64,000 nucleotides of DNA from an uncultured Comamonas sp. (GTDB lineage Bacteria > Pseudomonadota > Gammaproteobacteria > Burkholderiales > Burkholderiaceae_C), in contig CAMZGS010000001.1 of NCBI GenBank assembly GCA_947306475.1, positions 248,001-312,000 on the forward strand, written 5' to 3'. The position numbers were made by a program, and so were the translations under genes. Below, piece after piece: positions 9,506 through 21,426 of this stretch. The notes below the pieces were generated by a model, which saw only the letters and a program-made list of their open reading frames with translations, was not told the DNA's origin and did not search any database. Position 1 is the stretch's first letter; every line of letters begins with the position of its first letter.

Positions 9506-10483
9506 TCACATCAGAATGTGCTCGGCATCGTTGCCGCCGCCCAGGATCACGTAGTTGACCTTGCGGATGTCCATCAGCTGCGTGCCCCCGGCGTAGCTGA
9601 TGGAGCTTTGCACGTCCTGTTCCATCTCGATCAGGGTGTCGCGCAGTGTGCCCTTGATGGGCTCCAGAATGCGCTTGCCCTCGACGTGCTTGTATTCGCC
9701 CTTGTTGAAGTCGCTGGCCGAGCCGTAGTACTCCTTGAAGCGCTGGCCGTCGATTTCCACCGTCTGGCCAGGTGACTCTTCATGGCCGGCAAAGAGGGCG
9801 CCGATCATCACCATCGTGGCGCCAAAGCGCACGCTCTTGGCAATGTCGCCGTGGCTGCGGATGCCGCCATCGGCAATGATCGGTCTGGTGGCCACACGCG
9901 CGCACCACTTGAGCGCCGACAGTTGCCAGCCGCCGGTGCCAAAGCCGGTCTTCAGGCGCGTGATGCACACCTTGCCCGGGCCGATGCCCACCTTGGTGGC
10001 GTCTGCGCCCCAGTTCTCCAGATCGATCACGGCCTCGGGCGTGCCCACGTTGCCGGCAATCACAAAGGCCTGCGGCAGTTTGTCCTTGAGGTAGGCCAGC
10101 ATCAGGCGCACGCTCTCGGCGTGGCCGTGGGCAATGTCGATGGTGATGTATTCGGGGCACAGGCCTTGGGCCACAAAGGCATCCACCGTGGCGTAATCGG
10201 GCGCCTTCACTCCCAGGGAGATCGAGGCAAACAGCCCGCGCTGCTGCATCTCGCGCGTAAAGGCCAGCGCATCGACATCGAAGCGGTGCATGACGTAGAA
10301 GTAGCCGTTTTCTGCCAGAAAGCGGCAGATGTCTGCATCGACCACGGTCTTCATGTTGGCGGGCACCACCGGCAGCTTAAAGCGCCGCGCCCCCAGCTGC
10401 ACGCTGGTGTCGCACTCCGAGCGGCTTTGCACACGGCACTTGCGCGGCAGCAGCAGGATGTTGTCGTAGTCGAAGATTTCCAT
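9506..10483 (-). CDS. guaC: GMP reductase
   Basis: A 325-residue protein of the IMPDH/GMP reductase TIM-barrel family. It shows the catalytic loop [11 protein letters not shown], with the Cys that attacks the purine C2, the phosphate-binding [14 protein letters not shown] segment and the C-terminal [14 protein letters not shown]. It lacks the CBS pair of IMP dehydrogenase. The length and the start at [16 protein letters not shown] fit the short GuaC2 class; an upstream in-frame extension is low-complexity and is rejected. The enzyme converts GMP to IMP with NADPH and ammonia release, recycling guanine nucleotides. It is divergent from the uvrD-type helicase gene, with 214 bases between the starts. 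Confidence 0.95.
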   Translation of the reverse strand: MEIFDYDNILLLPRKCRVQSRSECDTSVQLGARRFKLPVVPANMKTVVDADICRFLAENGYFYVMHRFDVDALAFTREMQQRGLFASISLGVKAPDYATVDAFVAQGLCPEYITIDIAHGHAESVRLMLAYLKDKLPQAFVIAGNVGTPEAVIDLENWGADATKVGIGPGKVCITRLKTGFGTGGWQLSALKWCARVATRPIIADGGIRSHGDIAKSVRFGATMVMIGALFAGHEESPGQTVEIDGQRFKEYYGSASDFNKGEYKHVEGKRILEPIKGTLRDTLIEMEQDVQSSISYAGGTQLMDIRKVNYVILGGGNDAEHILM

Positions 10484-10633
10484 AGGTTCCAAGCTCCAGA
10501 AGAGAAGTGGGCCACGGGGGCATGCCGGTGGACAAATGGGCGCTTGGCTTGGAAGGCTCGGGCAGCGGTGCAGCAGCAGGGGAGCGTGCAGGCATGAAAA
10601 ACCGAGCCGCAAGAAACTTGGGCCCGGTGCCTG

Positions 10634-10639
10634 ATTGTA
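10634..10639 (-). promoter_or_regulatory. candidate -10 element for guaC
   Basis: TACAAT read on the minus strand lies about 150 bases before the guaC start. No convincing -35 hexamer can be seen, so this is only a candidate. Confidence 0.3.
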
Positions 10640-10685
10640 CCGACCGGGCTTGGCCAGGGCGTGGGGGGTGTCTTGCATGCGTTCT

Positions 10686-10697
10686 TACAATCCCCGC

Positions 10698-10698
<1 letters not shown>
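10686..10698 (+). promoter_or_regulatory. -10 element immediately before helicase start (possible leaderless mRNA)
   Basis: TACAAT at 10686-10691 is followed six bases later by the ATG at 10698. A transcript starting at the usual distance from a -10 box would begin at the start codon itself, and no Shine-Dalgarno sequence is present. Confidence 0.45.
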
Positions 10699-13520
<2,822 letters not shown>

Positions 13521-13610
13521 CCGCAGCAGCGCGTGCGGGCTTGACAGCTCGTGTATGTTTTTCCCAGGGGTTGCCCGGTGGCTTGCGCCGCTGGGCGACA
13601 ATTGCCGACT

Positions 13611-13634
13611 TTTTTGGGCCGCGGCCCTTTTTTT
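13611..13634 (+). terminator. terminator after helicase gene
   Basis: GGGCCGCGGCCC flanked by T-runs on both sides (TTTTTT before, TTTTTTT after) forms a compact GC hairpin with a U-tract, 90 bases past the helicase stop and just before the ZIP gene. Confidence 0.6.
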
Positions 13635-13651
13635 GCGGGTGCAACATTGTC

Positions 13652-14647
13652 ATGACTTTGGGAGCGATTCTTCTGGCCACCCTGGCCGCAGGTATTGGCA
13701 GCGTCTGGGTGGCCGATGTCTTGCTGCGCGTGGGGTTTGGCCACGGCAGTGCGGGGCGGGCGCAGCAGGGGCTGCTCAGTCTGGCCGCCGGGGCCCTGCT
13801 GTCCACCGCGTTCCTGCACCTGCTGCCCGAGGCCTTTGCCAGCAGCATCGCGCCGCAGCACCTGTTCACCACCTTGCTGGTGGGGATCGTGTTTTTCTTC
13901 CTGCTCACCAAGGCCGAGCTGTGGCACCACGGTCATGAGCACGCACAGCCGCCGCAGGTGCAGAGCCTGCACCCGGTGCACCATGCCGATGAGCATGAGG
14001 CGCACGACCATGCACACGCTCACGGGCATGCACATCACCACCACCATCCCGGCACGGGCTGGTCGCTGCTCACCGGCGACAGCGTGCACTGCTTTGGCGA
14101 TGGGGTGCTGATTGCCTCGGCCTTTCTGGCGGATATCCGTCTGGGCCTGATTGCGGCAGTGTCGGTGCTGGCGCACGAGGTGCCGCATCACATGGGCGAC
14201 CTGGTGGTGATGGGCCAGGGGCGCCATCGGCGGGTGGCCATGCTCAAGGTATCGCTGGCTGGTGCCGTTACTGCCCTGGGCGGCGTGGCGGGCTACTTTC
14301 TGGTGGGCCAGTTGCAGCAGTGGCTGCCGTTCTTCCTGGTGGTGGCCTGCAGCAGCTTCATCTACGTAGCGCTGTCGGACCTGATCCCGCAATTGCAAAA
14401 GCGCCTCTCGCCGTCGCAGACCCTGGTGCAGGTGCTGTGGCTGGTGCTGGGCATTGTGCTGGTGGCCGTGGTCAGCAGCCTGGCCCACAGCGGCCACGAC
14501 CACGATCATGACCACGCTGGCCATACGCACGTGGAGCATGCACCTGCGCACGAGCACGAGCATGAGCATGAGCATGAGCATGAGCATGAGCATGATGAGC
14601 ATGGCGATGACCACGAACACGCACATGGAGCCACAGATGCGCACTGA
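13652..14647 (+). CDS. ZIP-family divalent metal (zinc) transporter, histidine-rich
   Basis: A 331-residue membrane protein with about eight hydrophobic segments. The conserved ZIP metal-site helices are HCFGDGVLIASAFL and VLAHEVPHHMGDLVVM. A His-rich cytoplasmic loop (about residues 90-130) and a His/Glu-rich C-terminal tail both look like metal-buffering segments. The tail is coded by an imperfect 6-bp GAGCAT/GAGCAC tandem repeat at about 14547-14600, a likely site of length variation. The start at MTLGAILLATLAAG is chosen because upstream in-frame codons run through the terminator region. The next gene overlaps its 3' end. Probably zinc uptake into the cytoplasm; manganese or iron cannot be excluded. 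Confidence 0.88.
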   Translation: MTLGAILLATLAAGIGSVWVADVLLRVGFGHGSAGRAQQGLLSLAAGALLSTAFLHLLPEAFASSIAPQHLFTTLLVGIVFFFLLTKAELWHHGHEHAQPPQVQSLHPVHHADEHEAHDHAHAHGHAHHHHHPGTGWSLLTGDSVHCFGDGVLIASAFLADIRLGLIAAVSVLAHEVPHHMGDLVVMGQGRHRRVAMLKVSLAGAVTALGGVAGYFLVGQLQQWLPFFLVVACSSFIYVALSDLIPQLQKRLSPSQTLVQVLWLVLGIVLVAVVSSLAHSGHDHDHDHAGHTHVEHAPAHEHEHEHEHEHEHEHDEHGDDHEHAHGATDAH

Positions 14648-15686
14648 GGCTGCTGTGGGGCGCAGGAAAGGGATTGCCGGCGTGGGGTTGGCCCTGCTGG
14701 TCTGGGCCGGGCTGGTGGCTGGCGCCTGGTACTGGGTGCAACGCAGCCAGGAGGAAGCGCCCGTGCCGCTGCACCATCTGCATGTGGAAGGCGCTGCGCA
14801 GAACGAGAACCAGGCTGGGCAGGAAGAGGCAGGCACCGCCACGACCAGCGTGGCTGCTGCACCTGAGGTGCCGGTCATCCCCCTGCCCGAGGATGCGGCC
14901 GTGCCGGCCAGCGTGTGCGCGCCGTGGCTGCAGCGCTGGGCCGCCCTGAGTCGCACGCTGTGCGAGCAGGCGCAGCTTGCCCCCAGCGGGGCCCATTCGG
15001 TGCGCGGCCAGCCCATAGCCTGGCGCGATGTGGCCCCGCCTGCCGGGCAGGCAGCCGATCTGCGGGTGCTGGTGGTGGGCGCCATCCATGGGGATGAGCT
15101 GACTTCGGCCGTTCTGGCCATGCACTGGGTGCCGATGGCCCAGGCCGCTGTGGCGCAGGACGGGCGTGCCGTGCACTGGCGCTTCATTCCGGTGCTCAAC
15201 CCCGATGGCCTGCTGGCGCGCCCGGCCACGCGCACCAATGCTTCGGGCGTGGATCTGAACCGCAACTTCCCGACCACCGACTGGGAGCGCGATGCCCCGC
15301 TGTACTGGGAAAAGCGCACGCGCCGCGACCCCCGGCGCTGGCCCGGCCCGGCGCCACTGTCCGAGCCGGAATCGCAGTTCCTGCACGCACAGATGCAGGC
15401 CTTCGCCCCCGATCTGGTGGTCAGCATCCACGCTCCCTATGGCGTGCTGGACTTCGACGGCCCGCAAACGCCACCCCAGAAGCTGGGCCAGCTGCACCTG
15501 GATCGGCTGGGGGTGTTTCCCGGCTCCCTGGGCAACTATGGTGGCCTGCACCTGAACGTGCCGGTGGTGACGATCGAGCTGCACCACGCCTTGCGCATGC
15601 CGGCGCGCGCCGAGATCAACGCCATGTGGCGCGATCTGCTGGCGTGGATGGACAAGCATCTGCAGCCCGGTGGCGGCGTCTTGTGA
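14625..15686 (+). CDS. M14-family zinc carboxypeptidase (murein tripeptide amidase MpaA-like)
   Basis: About 353 residues, with an N-terminal membrane anchor (IAGVGLALLVWAGLVAGAWYW) and a low-complexity linker. The M14 catalytic core shows the zinc ligands in GAIHGDELTS, the substrate Arg/Asn pair in RTNASGVDLNRNFPT, a third ligand in VVSIHAPYG and the catalytic Glu in VTIELHHAL. The HGDE variant, NPDG motif and small size fit bacterial MpaA-type enzymes that cut gamma-D-Glu-meso-DAP bonds. The anchor suggests periplasmic action on peptidoglycan peptides. The start is uncertain (14625 or 14637); both lie inside the 3' end of the ZIP gene, in another frame. Confidence 0.8.
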   Translation: MEPQMRTEAAVGRRKGIAGVGLALLVWAGLVAGAWYWVQRSQEEAPVPLHHLHVEGAAQNENQAGQEEAGTATTSVAAAPEVPVIPLPEDAAVPASVCAPWLQRWAALSRTLCEQAQLAPSGAHSVRGQPIAWRDVAPPAGQAADLRVLVVGAIHGDELTSAVLAMHWVPMAQAAVAQDGRAVHWRFIPVLNPDGLLARPATRTNASGVDLNRNFPTTDWERDAPLYWEKRTRRDPRRWPGPAPLSEPESQFLHAQMQAFAPDLVVSIHAPYGVLDFDGPQTPPQKLGQLHLDRLGVFPGSLGNYGGLHLNVPVVTIELHHALRMPARAEINAMWRDLLAWMDKHLQPGGGVL

Positions 15687-15942
15687 CTGCGTGGTGAGCC
15701 CCGGCGCGGGAGCGAATTCCGGTTTTCGACTGCCTTGAAAAACATGGTCTTGCATTGACCACTATCAAGATTGATGCGTGGAAATGGCGGGCAGGAATAT
15801 TTGTTTACAAACTTGTCGGTTGTTTTCGGTAGGAAATAATTGCTCCCCCTCTGTTCGGCCTAGGGGAAGGCCTAGGTTGACAAGCTGCCCGGCATTCCAG
15901 GGTAGCTTGTGGCGTTGCCGCGTTGGTTGCTTTCATTCCTCT

Positions 15943-17913
15943 ATGTCTTACCGAAAACTCACCCTACGCAGCCAGTTGTCGCTGGTTGTGTCCTGCATCG
16001 TGTTGGCCGGATTTGTGCTGACGCTCTCCGTGCTCACCCATCGTGCCGCAAACCTGCAGCAAAACACGGCGATCAAGCACGTGGAGGAGCTGGCAAACAA
16101 GCTCAGCAGCCAGGCATCGGCGCTGGTGCTGGATGCGCTGGAAACATCGAACACCATGGCCAATGCGATGTTGGCCATGCAGCACACGGGGCATGCCGAC
16201 CGAGAACTGGTCACGCGGATGATGCGTGAGGTGCTGCAGCACAACCCCGGCTATATCTCGGTGTGGACCGTCTGGGAGCCCGACGCGTTCGATGGCCGCG
16301 ACCAGGAATTTGCCGGCACAGAAGGGCACGACGCCACCGGCCGCTACGTGACGGCGGTGATGCGCGGAGCGGACGGCCAGTTCGCGCTGGGCCCCGTGGC
16401 AGGCTACGACACCGAGGCCTACTACCAGACACCCAGGACCAGTGGCAAGGCAGCGCTGATGGAGCCCTTCAAGTACAACCTGGCGGGCCGGGAGATTCTG
16501 CAGACTGCCGTGGCAGTGCCCATCCATGTCAATGGCCGGTTTGTCGGCGTTGCCGGCGTTGGCCTGGCCCTGGCGGCATTGCAGGAGATGGCACAGAGCA
16601 TCACCGTGTACGAGACCGGCTATGCCAGCATCCTGTCCAACACCGGCATCATCCTGGGCGACAAGGATCCGAGCAATGTCGGCCAGAAGCTGGCTCCCGG
16701 GATGGGCTTCGAGCCGGGTATGGTCGAGGCGCTGCTGACCAGTATCCGCACTGGTCAGCGCCATGAGACGGTGTTCAACGATCCGCTGCTGGACAACGCG
16801 CAGGCCACGGTGGTGCAGGTGCCCATGGTCTTCAAGGGGCTGGATGTTCCCTGGTCCCTCCTGGCCATCGTGCCCACCAGCAAGATTCAGGAGGAAATCC
16901 GCACACTGCAATGGCTGGCCGCGGGCCTGGGCTTGCTCAGCATTGTGCTGACTTCGCTGGGCCTTTCCGTGGCGGTGGACCGCCTGGTGCTGCGTCCCAT
17001 TGGCGGTGAGCCCAGCGATGCCGTTGCTCTGGCCAAGCATGTGGCGCAGGGTGACCTGACGCACCAGATTGCCCTGCGCCGCGGCGACAACTCCAGCCTG
17101 ATGTACCAGCTGCAGCGCATGCAGGAGAGCCTGCGCCAGCTGGTGGCCAAGGTGCGCGAGGGCGCGCAGAACGTGGCATCGGCCAGCGCGCAGATTTCCT
17201 CGGGCAACCAGGATCTGTCCAGCCGCACGGAATCGCAGGCCAGCGCCCTGGAGGAAACCGCTGCCTCGATGGAGGAGCTGGGCGCCACCGTGCGCCAGAA
17301 CGCTGACAACGCTGCGGATGCCAACCAGCTGGCGCAGGAAGCGGCCGAAGTTGCACAGCAGGGCGGCGATTCGGTGGGCAGGGTCATTCAGACCATGCAG
17401 GGCATCGACGAGAGCAGCCGCCGCATTGCCGACATCATTGGCGTGATCGATGGCATTGCCTTCCAGACCAACATCCTGGCGCTCAACGCGGCCGTGGAGG
17501 CCGCGCGTGCCGGCGAGCAGGGGCGTGGCTTTGCCGTGGTGGCTGGTGAAGTGCGCGGTCTGGCGCAGCGCAGCGCCGAGGCGGCCAAGGAAATCAAGCT
17601 GCTCATCAACGACAGCGTGCAGCGCGTCACAGTGGGTAGCGATCAGGTCAACGAGGCCGGCGCGATGATGGAGCGCGTGGTGGCTGCCATCCACCGCGTG
17701 AGCACCATCTTCCAGGAGATCAGCGCAGCCAGCCGCGAGCAGACCTCGGGCGTCATGCAGGTGGGCGAGGCCATCACCAACATGGACCAGGCCACGCAGC
17801 AGAACGCAGCACTGGTCGAGGAGATGGCCGCTGCAGCGCAAAGCCTGAATCAGCAGGCACAGGCGCTGGTGGATACGGTGGAGGTGTTCCGCATCAACAG
17901 GACGGACGCCTGA
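15943..17913 (+). CDS. methyl-accepting chemotaxis protein with dCache-type sensor
   Basis: A 656-residue receptor. TM1 is at about residues 12-31 and TM2 at about 323-346. Between them lies a periplasmic double-Cache-like sensor ([39 protein letters not shown] and [17 protein letters not shown] are typical Cache blocks). A HAMP region follows, then a signalling domain with the invariant tip [18 protein letters not shown] and [14 protein letters not shown]. No C-terminal CheR-binding pentapeptide is visible (it ends NRTDA). The ligand is probably a small organic acid or amino acid, but this cannot be told from sequence. The 256 bases upstream contain no recognisable gene. It is likely monocistronic. 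Confidence 0.93.
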   Translation: MSYRKLTLRSQLSLVVSCIVLAGFVLTLSVLTHRAANLQQNTAIKHVEELANKLSSQASALVLDALETSNTMANAMLAMQHTGHADRELVTRMMREVLQHNPGYISVWTVWEPDAFDGRDQEFAGTEGHDATGRYVTAVMRGADGQFALGPVAGYDTEAYYQTPRTSGKAALMEPFKYNLAGREILQTAVAVPIHVNGRFVGVAGVGLALAALQEMAQSITVYETGYASILSNTGIILGDKDPSNVGQKLAPGMGFEPGMVEALLTSIRTGQRHETVFNDPLLDNAQATVVQVPMVFKGLDVPWSLLAIVPTSKIQEEIRTLQWLAAGLGLLSIVLTSLGLSVAVDRLVLRPIGGEPSDAVALAKHVAQGDLTHQIALRRGDNSSLMYQLQRMQESLRQLVAKVREGAQNVASASAQISSGNQDLSSRTESQASALEETAASMEELGATVRQNADNAADANQLAQEAAEVAQQGGDSVGRVIQTMQGIDESSRRIADIIGVIDGIAFQTNILALNAAVEAARAGEQGRGFAVVAGEVRGLAQRSAEAAKEIKLLINDSVQRVTVGSDQVNEAGAMMERVVAAIHRVSTIFQEISAASREQTSGVMQVGEAITNMDQATQQNAALVEEMAAAAQSLNQQAQALVDTVEVFRINRTDA

Positions 17914-18014
17914 GCACGCAAAGCGTCGCAAGGGAAGGAGTGGCGCTGTGCGTCGCTCCTTTTTTTGTATCCGGGCAGCCAGCGTCGGCTGGCCAGCCGG
18001 CGGGGGTTGCTGGA

Positions 18015-19265
18015 TCAGCCGATCACGCCCTCGAAAAAGATTTTCCAGCCTTGCGCGCCTTCATGGCGCCAGTACTGGCGCTTGATGGGGCCGCTGCGTG
18101 CGCCTTGCAGTACCTCACCAAAGGTGACCACCATGGTGTTGTCGCTGTCCTGCCAGTGCAGCAGCGACAGGTTCTTGAGCTGTAGCGTGCGCCCCTGCTG
18201 GCGCGGCAGCTCGGCCTGCAGCTGGCGGCGCCAGTCGGCCAGGGTGGTTTTCTTCAGGCCGCGAAAGTCGGATGTGTAAAAGCGTAGCAACTGCTCCAGT
18301 TGGCCGCTGGTCTTGGCTGCCTGCCAGGCCTGCAGTGTGGCGTTGAATTCCTGGCGCACAGGCTCCAGCGCCTGGGGCTGCACCCAGCGCAGCTGCGGGG
18401 CAATCACCACCGGGGTGGTGCGGGGCTCCACGGTGCGCAGCAGCCGTTCCAGGTCGGGGTTGGCCAGGGCCACGCAGCCGTCGGTGGCCTGGGGTGCGCG
18501 GGCAAACTGGTCGGGTGGGGTGCCGTGCAGCCAGATGCCGCTGCCCGTCTTACCGCGCAGCACATCCAGCGGATTGGGATAGTTCAGTGGCAGGGCACCA
18601 GCACCGTAGAACTTGTCCAGGGCCTTGCCATCGAGCCGGCTGGTGATGAAGTACACCCCCAGCGGCGTGCGCTGGTCGCCTTCGATGGTCTTGTCGATGC
18701 CCAGCTTGCCGACCGAGGCGTAGTAATCGGCCACCAGACGCACGCCCTGGGCACTGTTTTCCAGCAGGTACAGGCGTGAGAGCGAGGCATCCACCGCTAT
18801 CGCGTGACGGAAATTCCCCGACAGCTGCAAAAGCTGCGCCGGGATGCTGCCCGGTGCGGGCTGGTGCCGCGCCTTTTGTGCTGCCACGCGGCGCTGGGAT
18901 TCGGCGCGCAGCTCCTGCAGCACGGCACGGGCACTGCCTTCGGGGGGCTGGATGTTGCCCAGTGTGGCGATGGGGCTGGTGCGCGCCAGCAGCAGATCGC
19001 CCAGGGCCAGCTGGGCCAGCTGGAAGTTGGGGTGCTCGCGCACCAGCTGCTCGGCCAGCGTTAGCGCTTGCCTGGTCTGCCCCGCGCTGGCCAGGGTCAG
19101 CACCTGCAGCAGGCGTTCTTCGGCCTGACCATCGCGCAACGGCGCTGGGGCGGATGGTTGCGCGGCAGTCGTGCGGGCCTTGGGGGGTGCGCCATGCGCC
19201 TGGGGGAGCAGCAGGGCAGCAGCCAGGGCTGCCGCAGGAACGATCACATCAGACAACACGCGCAC
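18015..19265 (-). CDS. L,D-transpeptidase (YkuD domain) with C-terminal NTF2-like domain
   Basis: A 416-residue exported protein: signal peptide (AALAAALLLPQAHGA), a short TPR-like helical region (residues 45-100), the YkuD catalytic domain with WLHGTPPDQFARAP and the active-site Cys in ATDGCVALAN, and then a C-terminal NTF2-like fold (about 310-416, LLRFYTSDFRG to GWKIFFEGVIG). This layout matches YafK-like L,D-transpeptidases with a Cds6-type C-terminal domain. It should form or edit 3-3 crosslinks or attach proteins to peptidoglycan in the periplasm. It lies 94 bases downstream of the TPR gene on the same strand and probably shares its transcript. Confidence 0.88.
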   Translation of the reverse strand: MRVLSDVIVPAAALAAALLLPQAHGAPPKARTTAAQPSAPAPLRDGQAEERLLQVLTLASAGQTRQALTLAEQLVREHPNFQLAQLALGDLLLARTSPIATLGNIQPPEGSARAVLQELRAESQRRVAAQKARHQPAPGSIPAQLLQLSGNFRHAIAVDASLSRLYLLENSAQGVRLVADYYASVGKLGIDKTIEGDQRTPLGVYFITSRLDGKALDKFYGAGALPLNYPNPLDVLRGKTGSGIWLHGTPPDQFARAPQATDGCVALANPDLERLLRTVEPRTTPVVIAPQLRWVQPQALEPVRQEFNATLQAWQAAKTSGQLEQLLRFYTSDFRGLKKTTLADWRRQLQAELPRQQGRTLQLKNLSLLHWQDSDNTMVVTFGEVLQGARSGPIKRQYWRHEGAQGWKIFFEGVIG

Positions 19266-19359
19266 GGGGTGGGGTACTCACGCTCGGGGAAATGACAGGG
19301 GCCAAAAAAGCTGCAGCGCTGACGGGCAGCGCTGCAAGGTGGTGGGGGCAGAGATTACA

Positions 19360-20508
19360 TCAACCGCCGACGGCTTCGCGCAAGATCAGCCATTTGCCCT
19401 GATGTTGTTCCAGCACCAGGGTCTTGCGGCTGTTGGACTGGAAGTCGTTGGCCTTGTAGGCCTGCTGGAAACGCACGGTGGCGCGGCCAGGCTCATCAAC
19501 GTTGACGCTCAGGTCAGACAGCTGCACGTCGATGTGCTTCTTGCCCACGATGCGCGAGCGGCGCTCCTTCTCCCACGCAGCGCGGCTTTGCTTGCCGGGA
19601 GGGTGGAAGTTGGGGCTGTAGGCGCCCAGGTAGGCGGCCATGTCCCGTGCGGCCCAGGCCTTGGCCCATGCCTGCACGGCGGCCTGCACATCCTGATCCA
19701 CCTGCGCGGTTTGTGTGGTGGTGGCGCTGTCGCTGGCGGCGGCAGCCGGGGCGCTGCCGGCCTGGCTGGCAGCAGCAGGAGCGGTGGCCACGGTGGGCGC
19801 AGCAGCGGGGGCAGCAGGTGTTGCGCTGGCGGGCGTTGCGGCGGGCTGGACCTGTGCCTTGGGCTGTGCGGCGCTGGGAGCTGCTGCAGTGGTGCTGGGT
19901 GCAGGGGTCTTGGGCAGGGCGGTCACGATCTGCGTGCCCGCCGGTTTGCCGGCTGCAGCCTGTGCCAGGGCGATGGTGCGGCTGGTGGTGAACAGGTCGT
20001 GGATCAGCGCCAGCTTGGGCTGCACCGACTCGGCGTGGCTGGCGTTGAGCTGCAGCGCGTTGTTGTAGGCCTGGGCAGCCAGCTTGGCGTAGATGTCGCC
20101 CAGGTTCTCATGCGCGGTGGAATAGCTGGGGTTGGTGCGGATGGCGCGTTCCAGCGCCTCGCGCGACTTGTCCAGCTGGTTCTGGTTGGCGTAGAGCACG
20201 GCCAGATTGTTGTAGGGCTCGGGCAGGTTCGGGTATTCCTCGGTCAGCTGGGTGAAGGTGGCGATGGCTTCCTTGTTCTTGTTGGCCATGGCCTGGGCCA
20301 CGCCCTGCAGAAACCGCAGCTGTGGGTCCTTGGGATTCTTGGCCAGCTGCTGGTCCAGCAACGTCAGGGCCTGGACAGGCTCGTTGGCTTTGAGCAGCTC
20401 GGTGACTTCGGTGGTGTTGGCCTGTGCGTACCAGCTGCAGGTGCCCAGCAGCACGGTGGCGCACAGCGAACGCAGAAACGAGGGCAAAGGGCGTGACAAA
20501 GTGGTCAT
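19360..20508 (-). CDS. periplasmic TPR protein with C-terminal NTF2-like domain
   Basis: 382 residues. The signal peptide ends at YAQA. Tetratricopeptide repeats cover about residues 30-165 (PVQALTLLDQQLAKNPKDPQ and YNNLAVLYANQNQLDKSREA). A long Ala/Pro/Thr-rich linker (about 180-275) leads to a C-terminal ~110-residue domain (WAKAWAARDMAAYLGAYSPNF to WLILREAVGG), an NTF2/SnoaL-like fold like that ending the adjacent L,D-transpeptidase. The start at MTTLSRPL is preferred to an upstream ATG because the signal peptide begins there. It is probably a partner of the transpeptidase in envelope maintenance; no enzymatic motif is present. Confidence 0.8.
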   Translation of the reverse strand: MTTLSRPLPSFLRSLCATVLLGTCSWYAQANTTEVTELLKANEPVQALTLLDQQLAKNPKDPQLRFLQGVAQAMANKNKEAIATFTQLTEEYPNLPEPYNNLAVLYANQNQLDKSREALERAIRTNPSYSTAHENLGDIYAKLAAQAYNNALQLNASHAESVQPKLALIHDLFTTSRTIALAQAAAGKPAGTQIVTALPKTPAPSTTAAAPSAAQPKAQVQPAATPASATPAAPAAAPTVATAPAAASQAGSAPAAAASDSATTTQTAQVDQDVQAAVQAWAKAWAARDMAAYLGAYSPNFHPPGKQSRAAWEKERRSRIVGKKHIDVQLSDLSVNVDEPGRATVRFQQAYKANDFQSNSRKTLVLEQHQGKWLILREAVGG

Positions 20509-20642
20509 GGCAGGGCTGTGGCAGTGGGGAAGATCATCAGGCGTGGGGCGACCCCCCACGGTCGGGCGATTGTATCGAGCACATTGTTACGCCTTGGCAC
20601 CACATTGCGGAACATTAGAGTGACGCAAAGTGACAACGTTTA

Positions 20643-21401
20643 ATGCTGGCGCGCGGGGTGGGTTTGTGCTATGGCCGCCCGCACCACGGGCAGCTGGCGG
20701 CGCGAAACGGGCAATGCCTGGGGCAGGCTGTGCAGGCGCAGCACCCAGGCCTCGCCTTCCTCGGGGGTATGCACTTTTTCCAGGGTACGTACATGCTGGG
20801 GGTTGACCAGATAGCTGCGGTGACAGCGCAGCAGCTGCCCGCCAAAGCGCTGCTCCAGCTCCTGCAGACTGCCATCAATGAGCAGGCTGCGTGTGAGGGT
20901 GTGCACCGTCAGGGTCTTGAGCTCGGCATGGATGTAGGCCACCTGGGCCAGGGCAATGCGCTCGGTATGGCCGGCGCAGGGCGCGGTGAGCAGCGCATCG
21001 GGATCGCTGGTGCTGTGCCTTGCCAGCAGTTGCAGTTGCTGGCGTGCCTTGTGCAGAGCCTGTTGCAGGCGCTCCAAGCGCACCGGCTTGGTCAGGTAGT
21101 CGCAGGCCTGCACATCAAAGGCCTGGGCCGCGTACTGGCTGTGTGCCGTGACGAAGATGAGCAACGGCGGCTGCGCCTGCTGCTGCAGGGTGTGCGCCAG
21201 GCTCATGCCACTGGTGCCAGGCATCTGGATGTCCAGCAGCACCACGTCCACCGGACCGGCCTGCTGCAGCGCCTGCATGGCCTGGCTGGCGCTGGCCGCT
21301 TCGCTCAGGACGAACGGGTCGGTCGGGTCTTCGCAATCGCCCAGCAGCAGACGCAAACGACTGCGGGCCAGGGGTTCGTCGTCAACGATAAGCACATGCA
21401 T
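20643..21401 (-). CDS. algR: LytTR-family response regulator AlgR
   Basis: 252 residues: a receiver domain with the acidic pair IVDDEP, phosphoacceptor Asp57 in LLDIQMPG and the switch residues VTAHSQY and LTKPV, followed by a LytTR DNA-binding domain (IHAELKTLTVHT, QLLRCHRSYLVNPQHV). It lies 25 bases downstream of the AlgZ-type kinase gene, with the same order and the same divergent argH as in Pseudomonas. There AlgZ/AlgR controls alginate and type IV pilus genes; the target set here is unknown. The start at MHVLIVDDEP is clear from the receiver fold. Confidence 0.9.
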
Positions 21402-21426
21402 GGCGGGGTACGGAATGCAAGAGTGG

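Noticed and set aside
15687-15942. Sigma-28 flagellar promoter before the chemoreceptor
   Set aside because: No TAAA-N15-GCCGATAA-like sequence could be found in the 256-base gap.
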